Below, one piece after another: positions 34,689 to 43,720 of a DNA stretch of 64,000 bases; the stretch's first letter is position 1; each line of letters opens with the position of its first letter. The translations under genes and the position numbers were made by a program. The notes under the pieces are model-generated. The model worked only from the letters and a program-made list of their open reading frames with translations. It was not told the origin of the DNA and did not search any database. The stretch comes from Superficieibacter sp. HKU1 (lineage in GTDB: Bacteria > Pseudomonadota > Gammaproteobacteria > Enterobacterales > Enterobacteriaceae). The stretch lies in NCBI RefSeq assembly GCF_029319185.1, contig NZ_CP119754.1, forward strand, positions 1,116,001-1,180,000. The letters are read 5' to 3'.

Positions 34689-35270
34689 ATGTACCAGGAT
34701 CTGATTCGTAATGAACTGAACGAAGCGGCGGAAACGCTGGCTAACTTTCTGAAAGATGAAGCCAATATTCACGCGGTGCAGCGCGCGGCGGTGCTGCTGG
34801 CCGACAGCTTCAAGGCGGGCGGTAAAGTGCTTTCCTGCGGCAACGGCGGCTCTCATTGCGATGCGATGCACTTTGCGGAAGAGCTGACGGGACGTTACCG
34901 TGAAAACCGTCCAGGCTATCCGGCGATCGCTATTTCCGACGTCAGCCATATTTCCTGCGTGAGCAACGATTTTGGCTACGATTATATTTTTTCCCGCTAC
35001 GTTGAAGCGGTAGGTCGTGAAGGCGACGTACTGTTGGGGATCTCTACGTCTGGCAATTCCGCTAACGTTATCAAAGCTATCGAAGCGGCCCGCGAGAAAG
35101 GGATGAAGGTGATAACCCTGACCGGAAAAGATGGCGGTAAGATGGCAGGAACGGCGGACATTGAAATCCGTGTGCCGCATTTTGGTTATGCCGATCGCAT
35201 TCAGGAAATCCATATTAAAGTCATTCATATCCTGATCCAGCTGATCGAAAAAGAGATGGTTAAAGCCTGA
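34689..35270 (+). CDS. gmhA: phosphoheptose isomerase GmhA
   Basis: GmhA converts sedoheptulose 7-phosphate to D-glycero-D-manno-heptose 7-phosphate, the first step of LPS inner-core heptose synthesis. The 193-residue cytoplasmic protein is nearly identical to E. coli LpcA, with the SIS-domain loops VLSCGNGGSHCDAMHFAEEL and LLGISTSGNSANVIKAI and the C-terminal metal-site helix DRIQEIHIKVIHILIQ. It has its own intergenic region and an AAGGATAT ribosome-binding site. Confidence 0.97.
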   Translation: MYQDLIRNELNEAAETLANFLKDEANIHAVQRAAVLLADSFKAGGKVLSCGNGGSHCDAMHFAEELTGRYRENRPGYPAIAISDVSHISCVSNDFGYDYIFSRYVEAVGREGDVLLGISTSGNSANVIKAIEAAREKGMKVITLTGKDGGKMAGTADIEIRVPHFGYADRIQEIHIKVIHILIQLIEKEMVKA

Positions 35271-35308
35271 TTTTGCGGGGCAACCCGCATTGTGTTATGA
35301 GGTGAGCT

Positions 35309-36076
35309 ATGTGTGAACTGCTCGGGATGAGCGCGAATGTGCCAACTGATATCTGCTTTAGTTTTACCGGGCTTGTACAGCGCGGGGGAGGCACCGGGCC
35401 GCATAAAGACGGCTGGGGCATTACCTTTTACGAAGGCAAAGGTTGTCGCACATTCAAAGATCCGCAACCGAGCTTTAACTCACCGATCGCCAGGCTGGTT
35501 CAGGACTATCCGATTAAGTCCTGCTCCGTGGTGGCGCATATTCGGCAGGCCAACCGGGGTGAAGTGGCGCTGGAAAACACGCACCCTTTTACCCGCGAGC
35601 TGTGGGGACGCAACTGGACCTACGCCCACAACGGGCAAATGACGGGTTATAAATCACTTGAAACGGGCATGTTTCGTCCGGTAGGCGAGACCGACAGCGA
35701 GAAAGCATTTTGCTGGCTGCTGCATAAACTGACCCAGCGCTATCCGCGCACGCCGGGCAACATGCTGGCGGTTTTTAAATATATTGCGAGTCTTGCCGGA
35801 GAAATGCGCCAGAAGGGCGTGTTTAACATGCTGCTGTCAGACGGGCGCTATGTGATGGCGTTCTGCTCGACGAATTTGTACTGGATCACGCGCCGTGCGC
35901 CGTTCGGGCTGGCAACGCTCATCGATCAGGATATGGAAATTGATTTTCAGCGGGAAACCACACCGAACGATGTGGTCTCCGTGATCGCGACCCAACCCTT
36001 AACGGGTAATGAAACCTGGCAAAAAATTATGCCAGGCGAGTGGGCGTTATTTTGCCTCGGGGAGCGTATAGTTTGA
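35309..36076 (+). CDS. yafJ: class II glutamine amidotransferase-like protein YafJ
   Basis: The 255-residue protein starts MCELLGMSA, so Cys2 becomes the N-terminal nucleophile of a class II glutaminase domain. SFTGLVQRGGGTGPHKDGWG, AHIRQANRGEVALENTHPF and TYAHNGQM are the usual substrate-loop motifs. The length matches E. coli YafJ. The exact substrate is unknown. Its 3' end overlaps yafK tail to tail by 30 bases. Confidence 0.93.
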   Translation: MCELLGMSANVPTDICFSFTGLVQRGGGTGPHKDGWGITFYEGKGCRTFKDPQPSFNSPIARLVQDYPIKSCSVVAHIRQANRGEVALENTHPFTRELWGRNWTYAHNGQMTGYKSLETGMFRPVGETDSEKAFCWLLHKLTQRYPRTPGNMLAVFKYIASLAGEMRQKGVFNMLLSDGRYVMAFCSTNLYWITRRAPFGLATLIDQDMEIDFQRETTPNDVVSVIATQPLTGNETWQKIMPGEWALFCLGERIV

Positions 36077-36778
36077 CGCCAGCTGCGGATGCACAATCTC
36101 GTGGCTCAGCGGCTTGCTGACCACGTAGCGTCCGTCAACAACGGAAACCATCGGCGGCTCCTGAGTTAGCGCAAAGTAATCGTAGCCAGGTTTCAATTGC
36201 TTCCAGAAATCGATATACGCGGAGTACTTATGCCGCTGCATATTGGCATCAGTCATGCGGAAGGGATAGATACTGACCTGAACGACCGGCTGACCAAATA
36301 CCAGGGCTCCGGTAACAAACTGGAAGATTTCATCAATGCCGGAATCGGTCATGGCATAGCAACCAATGGACACGCAGTTGCCGTGAATCATCAGGTACTT
36401 GCCTTCATAGCCGTGTGCACGATCGTAGGCGTTCGGAAAACCAATATTGATGGCTTTATAGAAGCGACTGTCGGGTTTTAGCTGGCTACGCTGGACGGTA
36501 TAGAACCCTTCAGGACTCTTGAAGTCGCCCTGACGCTGCTTGGGCCCCAGTCCGCCGGAGTACTTGCAGATGTTGTAGCTATCAAGGAGCTGATACTTCT
36601 CGCCCATTTTGACGTAAAGATCGAGGGTGCGCTCTTCCTTAAAGATCTGGATGTAAACCGGCGACCCCATTAACTGCTGCTTATACTCTTTGTTCACCGG
36701 CGCTGCTGAACCGGTCAGGCCGGCAAAAGAGACACACGGCATCAGAAGCATCGCAAGAAAAAATGCGATTATGCGCAT
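36047..36778 (-). CDS. yafK: L,D-transpeptidase-family protein YafK (DpaA/LdtF)
   Basis: In E. coli this YkuD-domain protein releases Braun lipoprotein from peptidoglycan. I chose the ATG at 36778, giving 243 residues with a signal peptide (RIIAFFLAMLLMPCVSFA); the frame extends upstream to 36865 without a better start. The catalytic motif reads MIHGNCVSIGCYAMTD, with His and the Cys of SIGC. The C-terminal region beyond the YkuD domain is about 60 residues and YafK-specific. Confidence 0.93.
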   Translation of the reverse strand: MRIIAFFLAMLLMPCVSFAGLTGSAAPVNKEYKQQLMGSPVYIQIFKEERTLDLYVKMGEKYQLLDSYNICKYSGGLGPKQRQGDFKSPEGFYTVQRSQLKPDSRFYKAINIGFPNAYDRAHGYEGKYLMIHGNCVSIGCYAMTDSGIDEIFQFVTGALVFGQPVVQVSIYPFRMTDANMQRHKYSAYIDFWKQLKPGYDYFALTQEPPMVSVVDGRYVVSKPLSHEIVHPQLASNYTLPEAK

Positions 36779-37013
36779 ACTGCTTGTTCCTTGATAAACG
36801 TTACCACATTGCCAGAACGGCAAAAGAGACCCGAAATCAGACTTATCTGGATTAGGAGCGCTCACATTAGCACCACCGTATTTTTTCGCAAGCCTGATGT
36901 ACAGCGTTTACAAACCAGTTTGCGTTAAACCGTCTTTTTACGGACTTTCAAACGAAACGGCTGACGGATTGCCTGAACAAGAATAAACACGCTTCTCAAT
37001 AACTTCAATGTCA

Positions 37014-37029
37014 CTGTATACTTATCCAG
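37014..37029. promoter_or_regulatory. LexA box of dinB
   Basis: CTGTATACTTATCCAG, 22 bases before the dinB start, fits the SOS box pattern CTG-N10-CAG and corresponds to the dinB box of E. coli. Confidence 0.9.
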
Positions 37030-37050
37030 TGAGTGACGGGGGGGCTTCTC

Positions 37051-38106
37051 ATGCGTAAGATCATACATGTCGATATGGACTGCTTTTTCGCAGCGGTAGA
37101 GATGCGCGACAACCCGTCCCTGCGTGATATCCCTATCGCCATTGGCGGCAGCCGTGAGCGGCGCGGCGTGATCAGCACCGCCAACTATCCGGCGCGTAAA
37201 TTCGGCGTGCGTAGCGCGATGTCGACGGCGATGGCGCTAAAATTATGTCCCCATCTGACGCTATTGCCGGGACGCTTTGAAGCTTACCGTGAAGCCTCTG
37301 ATCATATCCGCGAAATCTTCTCCCGCTACACGTCGCTGATTGAACCGCTTTCGCTGGATGAAGCCTATCTGGACGTCACTGACAGCCTGCACTGCCACGG
37401 CTCCGCGACGTTAATGGCGCAGCAGATCCGCAAGACCATTTCTGATGAACTCAATCTCACCGCCTCAGCCGGTGTTGCACCGATTAAATTCCTCGCCAAA
37501 ATTGCTTCCGATCTGAATAAACCTGATGGGCAATATGTTATTACGCCGGAAGAGGTGCCGAATTTCATTAAAACGCTGCCGTTAAGTAAAATTCCCGGCG
37601 TCGGCAAGGTCTCGGCGGCGAAGCTGGAAAATATGGGGCTGCGGACCTGTGGAGACGTGCAAAATAGCGATCTGGCGCTGCTGCTGAAGCGCTTTGGCAA
37701 ATTTGGCCGTGTATTATGGGAGCGTAGCCAGGGTATTGATGAACGCACGGTGAATAATGAACGGTTACGTAAATCGGTCGGCGTCGAACGCACGCTGGCA
37801 GAGGATATTCACGAATGGCCCGAATGCGAAGCCATTATTGAACGTCTTTATCCGGAACTGGAAAGCCGGCTGGCAAAAGTGAAGCCCGATCTGCTCATTG
37901 CCCGTCAGGGGGTTAAACTCAAATTCAATGATTTTCAGCTGACGACCCAGGAGCACGTCTGGCCGCGGCTAAATAAAGAAGATTTAATCGCCACCGCGCG
38001 TAAAACCTGGGATGAACGCCGGGGCGGGCGGGGCGTCAGGCTGGTCGGACTGCACGTCACGCTGCTTGACCCGCAGCTTGAGCGTCAGCTGGTGCTGGGA
38101 TTATAA
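37051..38106 (+). CDS. dinB: DNA polymerase IV DinB
   Basis: DinB is a Y-family translesion polymerase of the SOS response. I chose the ATG at 37051 (351 residues, as in E. coli). The catalytic carboxylates are in IIHVDMDCFFAAVEM (Asp8) and SLDEAYLDVTD (Asp103, Glu104). The steric-gate Phe13 is in CFF, and the C-terminal beta-clamp peptide is near QLVLGL. A LexA box lies directly upstream. Confidence 0.97.
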   Translation: MRKIIHVDMDCFFAAVEMRDNPSLRDIPIAIGGSRERRGVISTANYPARKFGVRSAMSTAMALKLCPHLTLLPGRFEAYREASDHIREIFSRYTSLIEPLSLDEAYLDVTDSLHCHGSATLMAQQIRKTISDELNLTASAGVAPIKFLAKIASDLNKPDGQYVITPEEVPNFIKTLPLSKIPGVGKVSAAKLENMGLRTCGDVQNSDLALLLKRFGKFGRVLWERSQGIDERTVNNERLRKSVGVERTLAEDIHEWPECEAIIERLYPELESRLAKVKPDLLIARQGVKLKFNDFQLTTQEHVWPRLNKEDLIATARKTWDERRGGRGVRLVGLHVTLLDPQLERQLVLGL

Positions 38107-38190
38107 GTCAGGCCTTTGAGATTTAATAACCATTGCGCAACCCGAATTTCAGTATTACTATACGCGCGTTTTCTACTCTCAATAACTGCA

Positions 38191-38251
38191 AAGGAGGTTC
38201 ATCATGACATTTAATTCCCTGAACGCACTTTGCAGACATTTCCAGGATTAA
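38191..38251 (+). CDS. 15-codon leader ORF with a consensus Shine-Dalgarno, upstream of rtcB2
   Basis: A perfect AAGGAGG (38191-38197) precedes an ATG at 38204 that opens 15 codons (TFNSLNALCRHFQD after Met) and stops at 38251, 66 bases before the rtcB2 start. The contrast is notable: rtcB2 itself has only a weak site. It may be a regulatory leader for the RNA-repair operon or a vestigial gene start. No known peptide matches. Confidence 0.45.
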
Positions 38252-38317
38252 TCTCCCTTTATTGCTCTGGATTCGTCTGCCATTTCCTGATTTTTTAATT
38301 CATATATGGAATGGTAT

Positions 38318-39457
38318 ATGGGCAATTATATTCGTCCTTTATCTGATGCGGTATTTTCCATCGCTTCCGATAACCTGTGGATCGAAGGTTCTGCGATCCA
38401 ACAATTACACACTACCGCTAAATTAGCGGGCATGACGCGCGTCGTCGGAATGCCCGATTTGCATCCGGGACGTGGCTATCCCATCGGCGCGGCGTTTTTT
38501 TCCCGCGGGCGTTTTTACCCGGCGCTGGTGGGCAACGATATCGGCTGCGGAATGGCGCTGTGGCAAACCGATTTACCGGCTCGCAAGTACAACGCTGACA
38601 AAACGGAAAAGCGGCTGGCTGAGCTTCCGGATGTGGCGGAAGCGCAGTGGCTGGCGGAAAATGTCCCCGCGGCAATGCAACATCATCCCTGGCATTCCGC
38701 GCTGGGATCGATTGGCGGCGGCAATCATTTTGCCGAGCTTCAGCAGATCGATAGCATCGCCGATGCTGACACGTTCGTTCTGTCAGGTTTACAGAAAGCG
38801 CAGCTATTACTGCTGGTACACAGCGGTTCACGCGGGCTGGGGCAGGCTATTTTACGCCGCCACGTTGAGGCGTTTTCACATGACGGTTTGCCGCAAGAGA
38901 GTGACGATGCACGCCGCTATCTTGATGAGCACAACGATGCGCTGGCCTTTGCCCGCTGCAATCGTGAACTGATTGCCCGGCGGATCCTGCAACAGATCAA
39001 AGCAGAGGGCGAACCGCTGTTAGATGTGGCGCATAACTTCGTCGAGCCCTGCACGGTAGCGGGGGAAGCAGGTTGGCTGCATCGCAAAGGCGCTACGCCT
39101 GACGGAGAGGGGCTGGTGATCATTCCCGGTTCGCGTGGCGACTATAGCTGGCTGGTAAAACCGGTTGTCAGCGAAGAGAGCCTTTTCTCACTGGCGCACG
39201 GCGCGGGGCGTAAGTGGATGCGCACCGAGTGTAAGGGCCGGTTGTCGGCAAAATTTACCCCGCTCCAGCTCAGTCGTACCGACATGGGCAGCCGGGTGAT
39301 TTGCCGCGATCGCCAGCTGATTTATGAAGAAGCGCCGCAGGCGTATAAATCTGTCGACAGCGTGGTGGATTGTCTGTTTGATGCCGGGCTGATTACGCCG
39401 GTTGCCCGCCTGCGCCCGGTGCTGACGTTGAAAACCGCAGGGGAGAAAAGCGTATGA
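38318..39457 (+). CDS. RtcB-family RNA ligase paralogue (RtcB2) of the PrfH operon
   Basis: RtcB enzymes seal RNA 2',3'-cyclic phosphate or 3'-phosphate to 5'-OH ends using GTP and Mn. The paralogue linked to prfH is reported to repair nicked 16S rRNA. I start at ATG 38318 (MGNYIRPL; 379 residues), with ATG 38306 as an alternative. Motifs: GMPDLHPGRGYPIGAAF, GNDIGCGM, GSIGGGNHFAEL, HSGSRGLG and SLAHGAGRKWMR, which contains the guanylated His. The stop overlaps prfH by four bases. Confidence 0.9.
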   Translation: MGNYIRPLSDAVFSIASDNLWIEGSAIQQLHTTAKLAGMTRVVGMPDLHPGRGYPIGAAFFSRGRFYPALVGNDIGCGMALWQTDLPARKYNADKTEKRLAELPDVAEAQWLAENVPAAMQHHPWHSALGSIGGGNHFAELQQIDSIADADTFVLSGLQKAQLLLLVHSGSRGLGQAILRRHVEAFSHDGLPQESDDARRYLDEHNDALAFARCNRELIARRILQQIKAEGEPLLDVAHNFVEPCTVAGEAGWLHRKGATPDGEGLVIIPGSRGDYSWLVKPVVSEESLFSLAHGAGRKWMRTECKGRLSAKFTPLQLSRTDMGSRVICRDRQLIYEEAPQAYKSVDSVVDCLFDAGLITPVARLRPVLTLKTAGEKSV

Positions 39458-40071
39458 TCTTACTGCAACTCTCTTCTGCTCAGGGGCCGGACGAGTGCTG
39501 TCTGGCGGTGCAAAAAGCGCTGAATCGTCTGGTGAAAGAGGCCGCCAGTGAGAAGGTCTCGCTGACGCTGCTCGAAACGGAGCCAGGACGCATACCCGAT
39601 ACGCTGCGCTCTGCGCTGGTTTCGCTGGACGGCGCCAAGGCCATGGCGCTCAGCGAACGCTGGTGCGGCACGCTACAGTGGATTTGCGCCAGCCCGTATC
39701 GCCCACACCACGGACGCAAAAACTGGTACGTGGGCGCGGCGCGCTTTACCCCACCGGAGCAGGCGTTTTCCTCAGAGATACGTTTTGAAACCCTGCGTTC
39801 CTCCGGGCCGGGCGGTCAGCACGTCAATAAAACCGACTCGGCGGTGCGCGCCACGCATATTGCGACGGGGATCAGCGTTAAAGTGCAGTCGGAGCGCAGC
39901 CAGCATGCCAACAAGCGGCTGGCCTGTTTACTGATAGCACATAAGCTGGAGCAGCGGCAGCAGGAACAGGGCGCGGAATTAAAATCGCAGCGGCGGATGT
40001 TTCATCATCAAATTGAGCGGGGGGATCCTGTGCGAACGTTTAAGGGGATGAATTTTAGCGCGGTATCGTAA
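39454..40071 (+). CDS. prfH: peptide chain release factor homologue PrfH
   Basis: PrfH is a class I release-factor homologue that terminates peptides on ribosomes with damaged 16S decoding centres, acting with RtcB2. The 205-residue protein has the catalytic GGQ at residues 120-122 (SSGPGGQHVNKTDSAVR). It lacks the codon-recognition domain of RF1/RF2 and keeps its own N-terminal part. Unlike the truncated E. coli K-12 copy, it is full length here. Confidence 0.93.
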   Translation: MILLQLSSAQGPDECCLAVQKALNRLVKEAASEKVSLTLLETEPGRIPDTLRSALVSLDGAKAMALSERWCGTLQWICASPYRPHHGRKNWYVGAARFTPPEQAFSSEIRFETLRSSGPGGQHVNKTDSAVRATHIATGISVKVQSERSQHANKRLACLLIAHKLEQRQQEQGAELKSQRRMFHHQIERGDPVRTFKGMNFSAVS

Positions 40072-40078
40072 CGGACAT

Positions 40079-40104
40079 GAACCCGGCAAGCATTTGCCGG
40101 GTTC
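40079..40104 (+). terminator. hairpin after prfH
   Basis: GAACCCGGCAA and TTGCCGGGTTC form an 11-base stem with a four-base loop eight bases after the prfH stop. The T tract is poor, so termination may be partial. Confidence 0.7.
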
Positions 40105-40110
40105 ATCATC

Positions 40111-40140
40111 AAAAAATCCGCGCCTCTGTTATGGCGCGGA
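40111..40140 (-). terminator. terminator of pepD
   Basis: On the minus strand TCCGCGCC and GGCGCGGA form an eight-base stem followed by TTTTTT, directly after the pepD stop. Confidence 0.85.
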
Positions 40141-40145
40141 GATTA

Positions 40146-41603
40146 TTACTTCTGCGGAATCGCCTTCAGCAGCTCGGTCAGCAGCGTCCAGTACTGGCCC
40201 ACGCTTTCGATATGTACCTGCTCATCCGGGGAGTGCGGACCGGTAATGGTTGGCCCGATAGACACCATATCCATCTGCGGATACGGCTTCTTGAACAGAC
40301 CGCATTCCAGACCGGCGTGGATCACCTGAATGTTCGGCGTTTTATTGAACAAGCGCTGGTAGGTTTCACGCACCAGTTGCATTACCGGTGAACTGGCATC
40401 CGGCTGCCAGCCGGGATAGCCGCCTTTCGGCTGAGTTTTGGCTCCCGCTAGTTTACCCAGCGATTCCAGCATGCTTACTACGTAGTCTTTACCGCTGTCG
40501 ATCAGCGAGCGGATCAGGCAGTGGATCTCAACGTTATCGTCGGTCATGGTCACCACGCCCACGTTCAGGGAGGTTTCCACCACGCCTTTCGCCACGTCGG
40601 AATTGCGGATCACGCCGTTCGGGGTAGCGTTCAGCAAGTGCACAAAGCTATTGCGAGACGGGGCGTTAAGCGCACCTTTATCGGTGGTAGCGGATTCCAG
40701 CACGACGGTCAGATTTTTTTCTTTGATCGACAGTTCGTTTTTCAGGATATCCAGATAAGCGGCAACCTGCGTTTTCAACTGTTCTGCTTTATCGGCAGAG
40801 ACGGCAACGGTGGCAAAGGCTTCACGCGGGATAGCGTTACGCAACGTGCCGCCGTTAAAATCCACCAGTCGCAGATCCAGTTCAGCCGCGTGGGCCGCGA
40901 GGAAGCGTGCCAGCAGTTTGTTGGCGTTGCCCAGACCTAAATGGATATCGCCGCCAGAGTGGCCGCCTTTCAGACCTTTCAACGTCAGTTTAAACGACTG
41001 AAAATCGGCCGGGATCGCTTCACGCGTCAGGGTCAGGTTGGAGGTAAAATCGATACCACCCGCGCAGCCCATATAGATTTCACCTTCCTCTTCAGAGTCG
41101 GTGTTAATCAGAATATCCGCCTGTAACCAGCCCGCCTGCAGACCAAAAGCACCGTCCATGCCGGTCTCTTCGGTCATGGTCAGCAGAACTTCCAGCGGAC
41201 CATGTTCAACGCTGTCGTCAGCGAGAACAGCCAGCGCGGAAGCCATACCGATGCCGTTATCCGCCCCCAGCGTGGTGCCGCGCGCTTTAACCCATTCGCC
41301 GTCGATATACGGTTGGATCGGATCTGTAGTGAAGTCGTGTACCGTATCGTTGTTTTTCTGCGGCACCATATCCAGATGCGCCTGTAAAACTACCGGTTTA
41401 CGATTTTCCATACCCGCTGTCGCGGTTTTACGAAGCAGGATATTGCCTACAGCGTCACGATCGACAAACAGACCTTTCTCTTTTGCCCAGCCCATAATGT
41501 GCTGCGCGAGTTCTTCTTCATGGTGAGACGGGTGGGGAATGGAACAAATTTTGGCAAAAATATCCCACAGCGGCTGCGGAGATAATTGAGACAGTTCAGA
41601 CAC
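40146..41603 (-). CDS. pepD: aminoacyl-histidine dipeptidase PepD
   Basis: This cytosolic zinc dipeptidase (M20 family, carnosinase) is 485 residues from the GTG at 41603 (SELSQLSPQPLWDIFAKI), preceded by GGAGACTT; this matches the E. coli length. An upstream frame to 41657 is unlikely. Metal and active-site motifs are VVLQAHLDMVPQ, TTLGADNGIGM, TMTEETGMDG and HAGLECGLF near the C-terminus. It is convergent with prfH and divergent from gpt. Confidence 0.95.
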   Translation of the reverse strand: MSELSQLSPQPLWDIFAKICSIPHPSHHEEELAQHIMGWAKEKGLFVDRDAVGNILLRKTATAGMENRKPVVLQAHLDMVPQKNNDTVHDFTTDPIQPYIDGEWVKARGTTLGADNGIGMASALAVLADDSVEHGPLEVLLTMTEETGMDGAFGLQAGWLQADILINTDSEEEGEIYMGCAGGIDFTSNLTLTREAIPADFQSFKLTLKGLKGGHSGGDIHLGLGNANKLLARFLAAHAAELDLRLVDFNGGTLRNAIPREAFATVAVSADKAEQLKTQVAAYLDILKNELSIKEKNLTVVLESATTDKGALNAPSRNSFVHLLNATPNGVIRNSDVAKGVVETSLNVGVVTMTDDNVEIHCLIRSLIDSGKDYVVSMLESLGKLAGAKTQPKGGYPGWQPDASSPVMQLVRETYQRLFNKTPNIQVIHAGLECGLFKKPYPQMDMVSIGPTITGPHSPDEQVHIESVGQYWTLLTELLKAIPQK

Positions 41604-41789
41604 GATAAGTCTCCTTTCGACTTTCTGCAAAGAGGCTTGCAGGTCAAGGGTTAGCAAAAAAGATCACACGACAAGTCAGGCTTGCGGGATGAGCTTGAGA
41701 ATACCACTTTATCCGGTTACGACCAGTATTAAGCACGCAAAAACACCCCGCAATGCCGCTTAACACTGGTTTTTAGCGTTTCAGATCTC

Positions 41790-41795
41790 TATAAT
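41790..41795 (+). promoter_or_regulatory. -10 element upstream of gpt
   Basis: A perfect TATAAT lies 65 bases before the gpt start in an otherwise GC-moderate intergenic region. No strong -35 is visible at the ideal distance. Confidence 0.4.
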
Positions 41796-41859
41796 CTCGC
41801 GCAACCTATTTCCCCCTCGAACACTTTTTAAGCCGTAAAAACAGGCTGGGACACTTCAC

Positions 41860-42318
41860 ATGAGCGAAAAATACGTCGTCACCTGGGACATGTTGCAGAT
41901 TCACGCACGCAAACTGGCCACACGCCTGATGCCGTCAGAACAGTGGAAAGGCATTATTGCCGTTAGCCGTGGGGGTCTGGTTCCTGGCGCGCTGCTGGCG
42001 CGTGAACTGGGTATTCGTCATGTAGATACCGTTTGCATTTCCAGCTATGACCACGACAACCAGCGCGAGCTGAAAGTCCTCAAGCGCGCCGAAGGCGATG
42101 GCGAAGGTTTCATCGTCATTGACGATCTGGTTGATACCGGCGGCACCGCCGTTGCGATCCGCGAAATGTACCCAAAAGCACATTTCGTCACTATCTTTGC
42201 CAAACCGGCTGGTCGTCCGCTGGTGGATGATTACGTTGTTGATATCCCGCAGGATACCTGGATTGAACAGCCGTGGGATATGGGCGTTGTCTTCATTCCG
42301 CCTATCTCAGGCCGTTAA
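41860..42318 (+). CDS. gpt: xanthine-guanine phosphoribosyltransferase Gpt
   Basis: Gpt salvages guanine, xanthine and hypoxanthine with PRPP. The 152-residue protein is practically the E. coli sequence, with the PRPP-binding loop FIVIDDLVDTGGTAVAIREM and the start SEKYVVTWDMLQIHARKLA. A hairpin follows 15 bases after the stop. Confidence 0.97.
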   Translation: MSEKYVVTWDMLQIHARKLATRLMPSEQWKGIIAVSRGGLVPGALLARELGIRHVDTVCISSYDHDNQRELKVLKRAEGDGEGFIVIDDLVDTGGTAVAIREMYPKAHFVTIFAKPAGRPLVDDYVVDIPQDTWIEQPWDMGVVFIPPISGR

Positions 42319-42333
42319 TTTCCCTGCTTTCAG

Positions 42334-42363
42334 CGCCCGGTGATACCGGGCGTTGTTCATTTT
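42334..42363 (+). terminator. terminator of gpt
   Basis: CGCCCGGT and ACCGGGCG enclose GAT and are followed by TTGTTCATTTT. Confidence 0.8.
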
Positions 42364-42418
42364 AGCCTCCAACGCGTTACAATAAGCCTTAATGACGTCA
42401 TCATGGAGGCTGCGCGCA

Positions 42419-43663
42419 ATGACCCAGGCCAATCTCAGCGAAACCCTGTTTAAACCTCGTTTTAAACATCCTGAAACCTCGACGCTGGTACGTCGGTTTA
42501 ATCCGGGCGAACAGCCGCTGGTGCAATCCACGCTGGACGGTAAAAACGTTCCACACTGGTATCGCATGGTAAACCGCCTGATGTGGATCTCGCGCGGCGT
42601 TGATGCGCGTGAAATTCTTGATGTCCAGTCGCGCATCGTGATGAGCACCGCTGAACGTACCGATCCCAACCTCTATGATACGGTGGTTGGCTATCGCGGC
42701 GGCAACTGGATCTATGAATGGTCAAAGCAGGCTATGCTCTGGCAGCAAAAAGCCAGCCAGGAAGAAAATGCGACCCTCTGCGGCCGCCACTGGCTGCATG
42801 CTTCTAACCTTTACAGTATTGCAGCCTATCCCCATCTGAAAGGCGATGAACTGGCCGAGCAGGCGCAGGTGCTGGCCAGCCGTGCCTACGAAGAAGCGGC
42901 CCAGCGTCTGCCGGGACAGATGCGTGAAATGGAATTCGCCATTCCCGGCGGTTCTCCCGTGACCGGTTTTTTACATATGCCGGAAGGGGAAGGCCCTTTC
43001 CCGACCATCCTCATGTGCGGCGGCCTCGACTCGCTGCAATTTGATTATTACAGCCTGTTTGAACGCTATTTTGCGCCGCTGGGCATCGCCATGCTGACGC
43101 TGGATATGCCCTCGATCGGCTTCTCTTCAAAATGGAAGCTAACGCAGGATTCCAGCATGCTGCATCAGCAGGTATTAAAGACCCTGCCGAATATCCCGTG
43201 GATCGATCATACCCGCGTGGCGTTGTTTGGATTTCGTTTTGGTGCCAACGTGGCGGTGCGGCTGGCCTATCTCGAGTCGCCGCGGCTAAAAGCCGTCGCC
43301 TGCCTCGGGCCGGTGGTCCACGCGCTGCTTAACGATCCGCTGCGTCAGGGACGGGTGCCGGAAATGTATCTGGATGTGCTGGCCAGCCGTCTTGGAATGC
43401 ACGATGCGTCAGACGACGCATTACGTATTGAACTGAACCGCTATTCGCTGAAGACGCAGGGATTACTGGGGCGTCGCTGCCCGACGCCGATGCTGTCCGG
43501 CTACTGGCAAAACGATCCGTTCAGTCCGGAAGAGGAGTCTCGTCTCATTGTGTCTTCATCCGCTGACGGCAAGCTGCTGCCCATTGCTTTTAGTCCGGTG
43601 TATCGCAACTTTGACAAGGCGTTGAAGGAAATTACCGCCTGGATTAATCATAGATTTGGTTAA
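42419..43663 (+). CDS. frsA: esterase FrsA (fermentation-respiration switch protein)
   Basis: FrsA is an alpha/beta-hydrolase reported to bind EIIA-Glc and to affect the respiration/fermentation balance. The ATG at 42419 (TQANLSETLFKPRFKHPE) gives 414 residues, equal to E. coli; an ATG at 42392 would add nine residues without support. The hydrolase core shows MCGGLDSLQFDYYSLFERY and ALFGFRFGANVAVRLAYLES; the nucleophile position G-F-R-F-G lacks Ser, as in the E. coli protein. Confidence 0.95.
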   Translation: MTQANLSETLFKPRFKHPETSTLVRRFNPGEQPLVQSTLDGKNVPHWYRMVNRLMWISRGVDAREILDVQSRIVMSTAERTDPNLYDTVVGYRGGNWIYEWSKQAMLWQQKASQEENATLCGRHWLHASNLYSIAAYPHLKGDELAEQAQVLASRAYEEAAQRLPGQMREMEFAIPGGSPVTGFLHMPEGEGPFPTILMCGGLDSLQFDYYSLFERYFAPLGIAMLTLDMPSIGFSSKWKLTQDSSMLHQQVLKTLPNIPWIDHTRVALFGFRFGANVAVRLAYLESPRLKAVACLGPVVHALLNDPLRQGRVPEMYLDVLASRLGMHDASDDALRIELNRYSLKTQGLLGRRCPTPMLSGYWQNDPFSPEEESRLIVSSSADGKLLPIAFSPVYRNFDKALKEITAWINHRFG

Positions 43664-43720
43664 TAGTTTGCTAATTTCTATTGATTTGGTAAAACAGTTG
43701 CATCACAAAAGGAGATAGCA

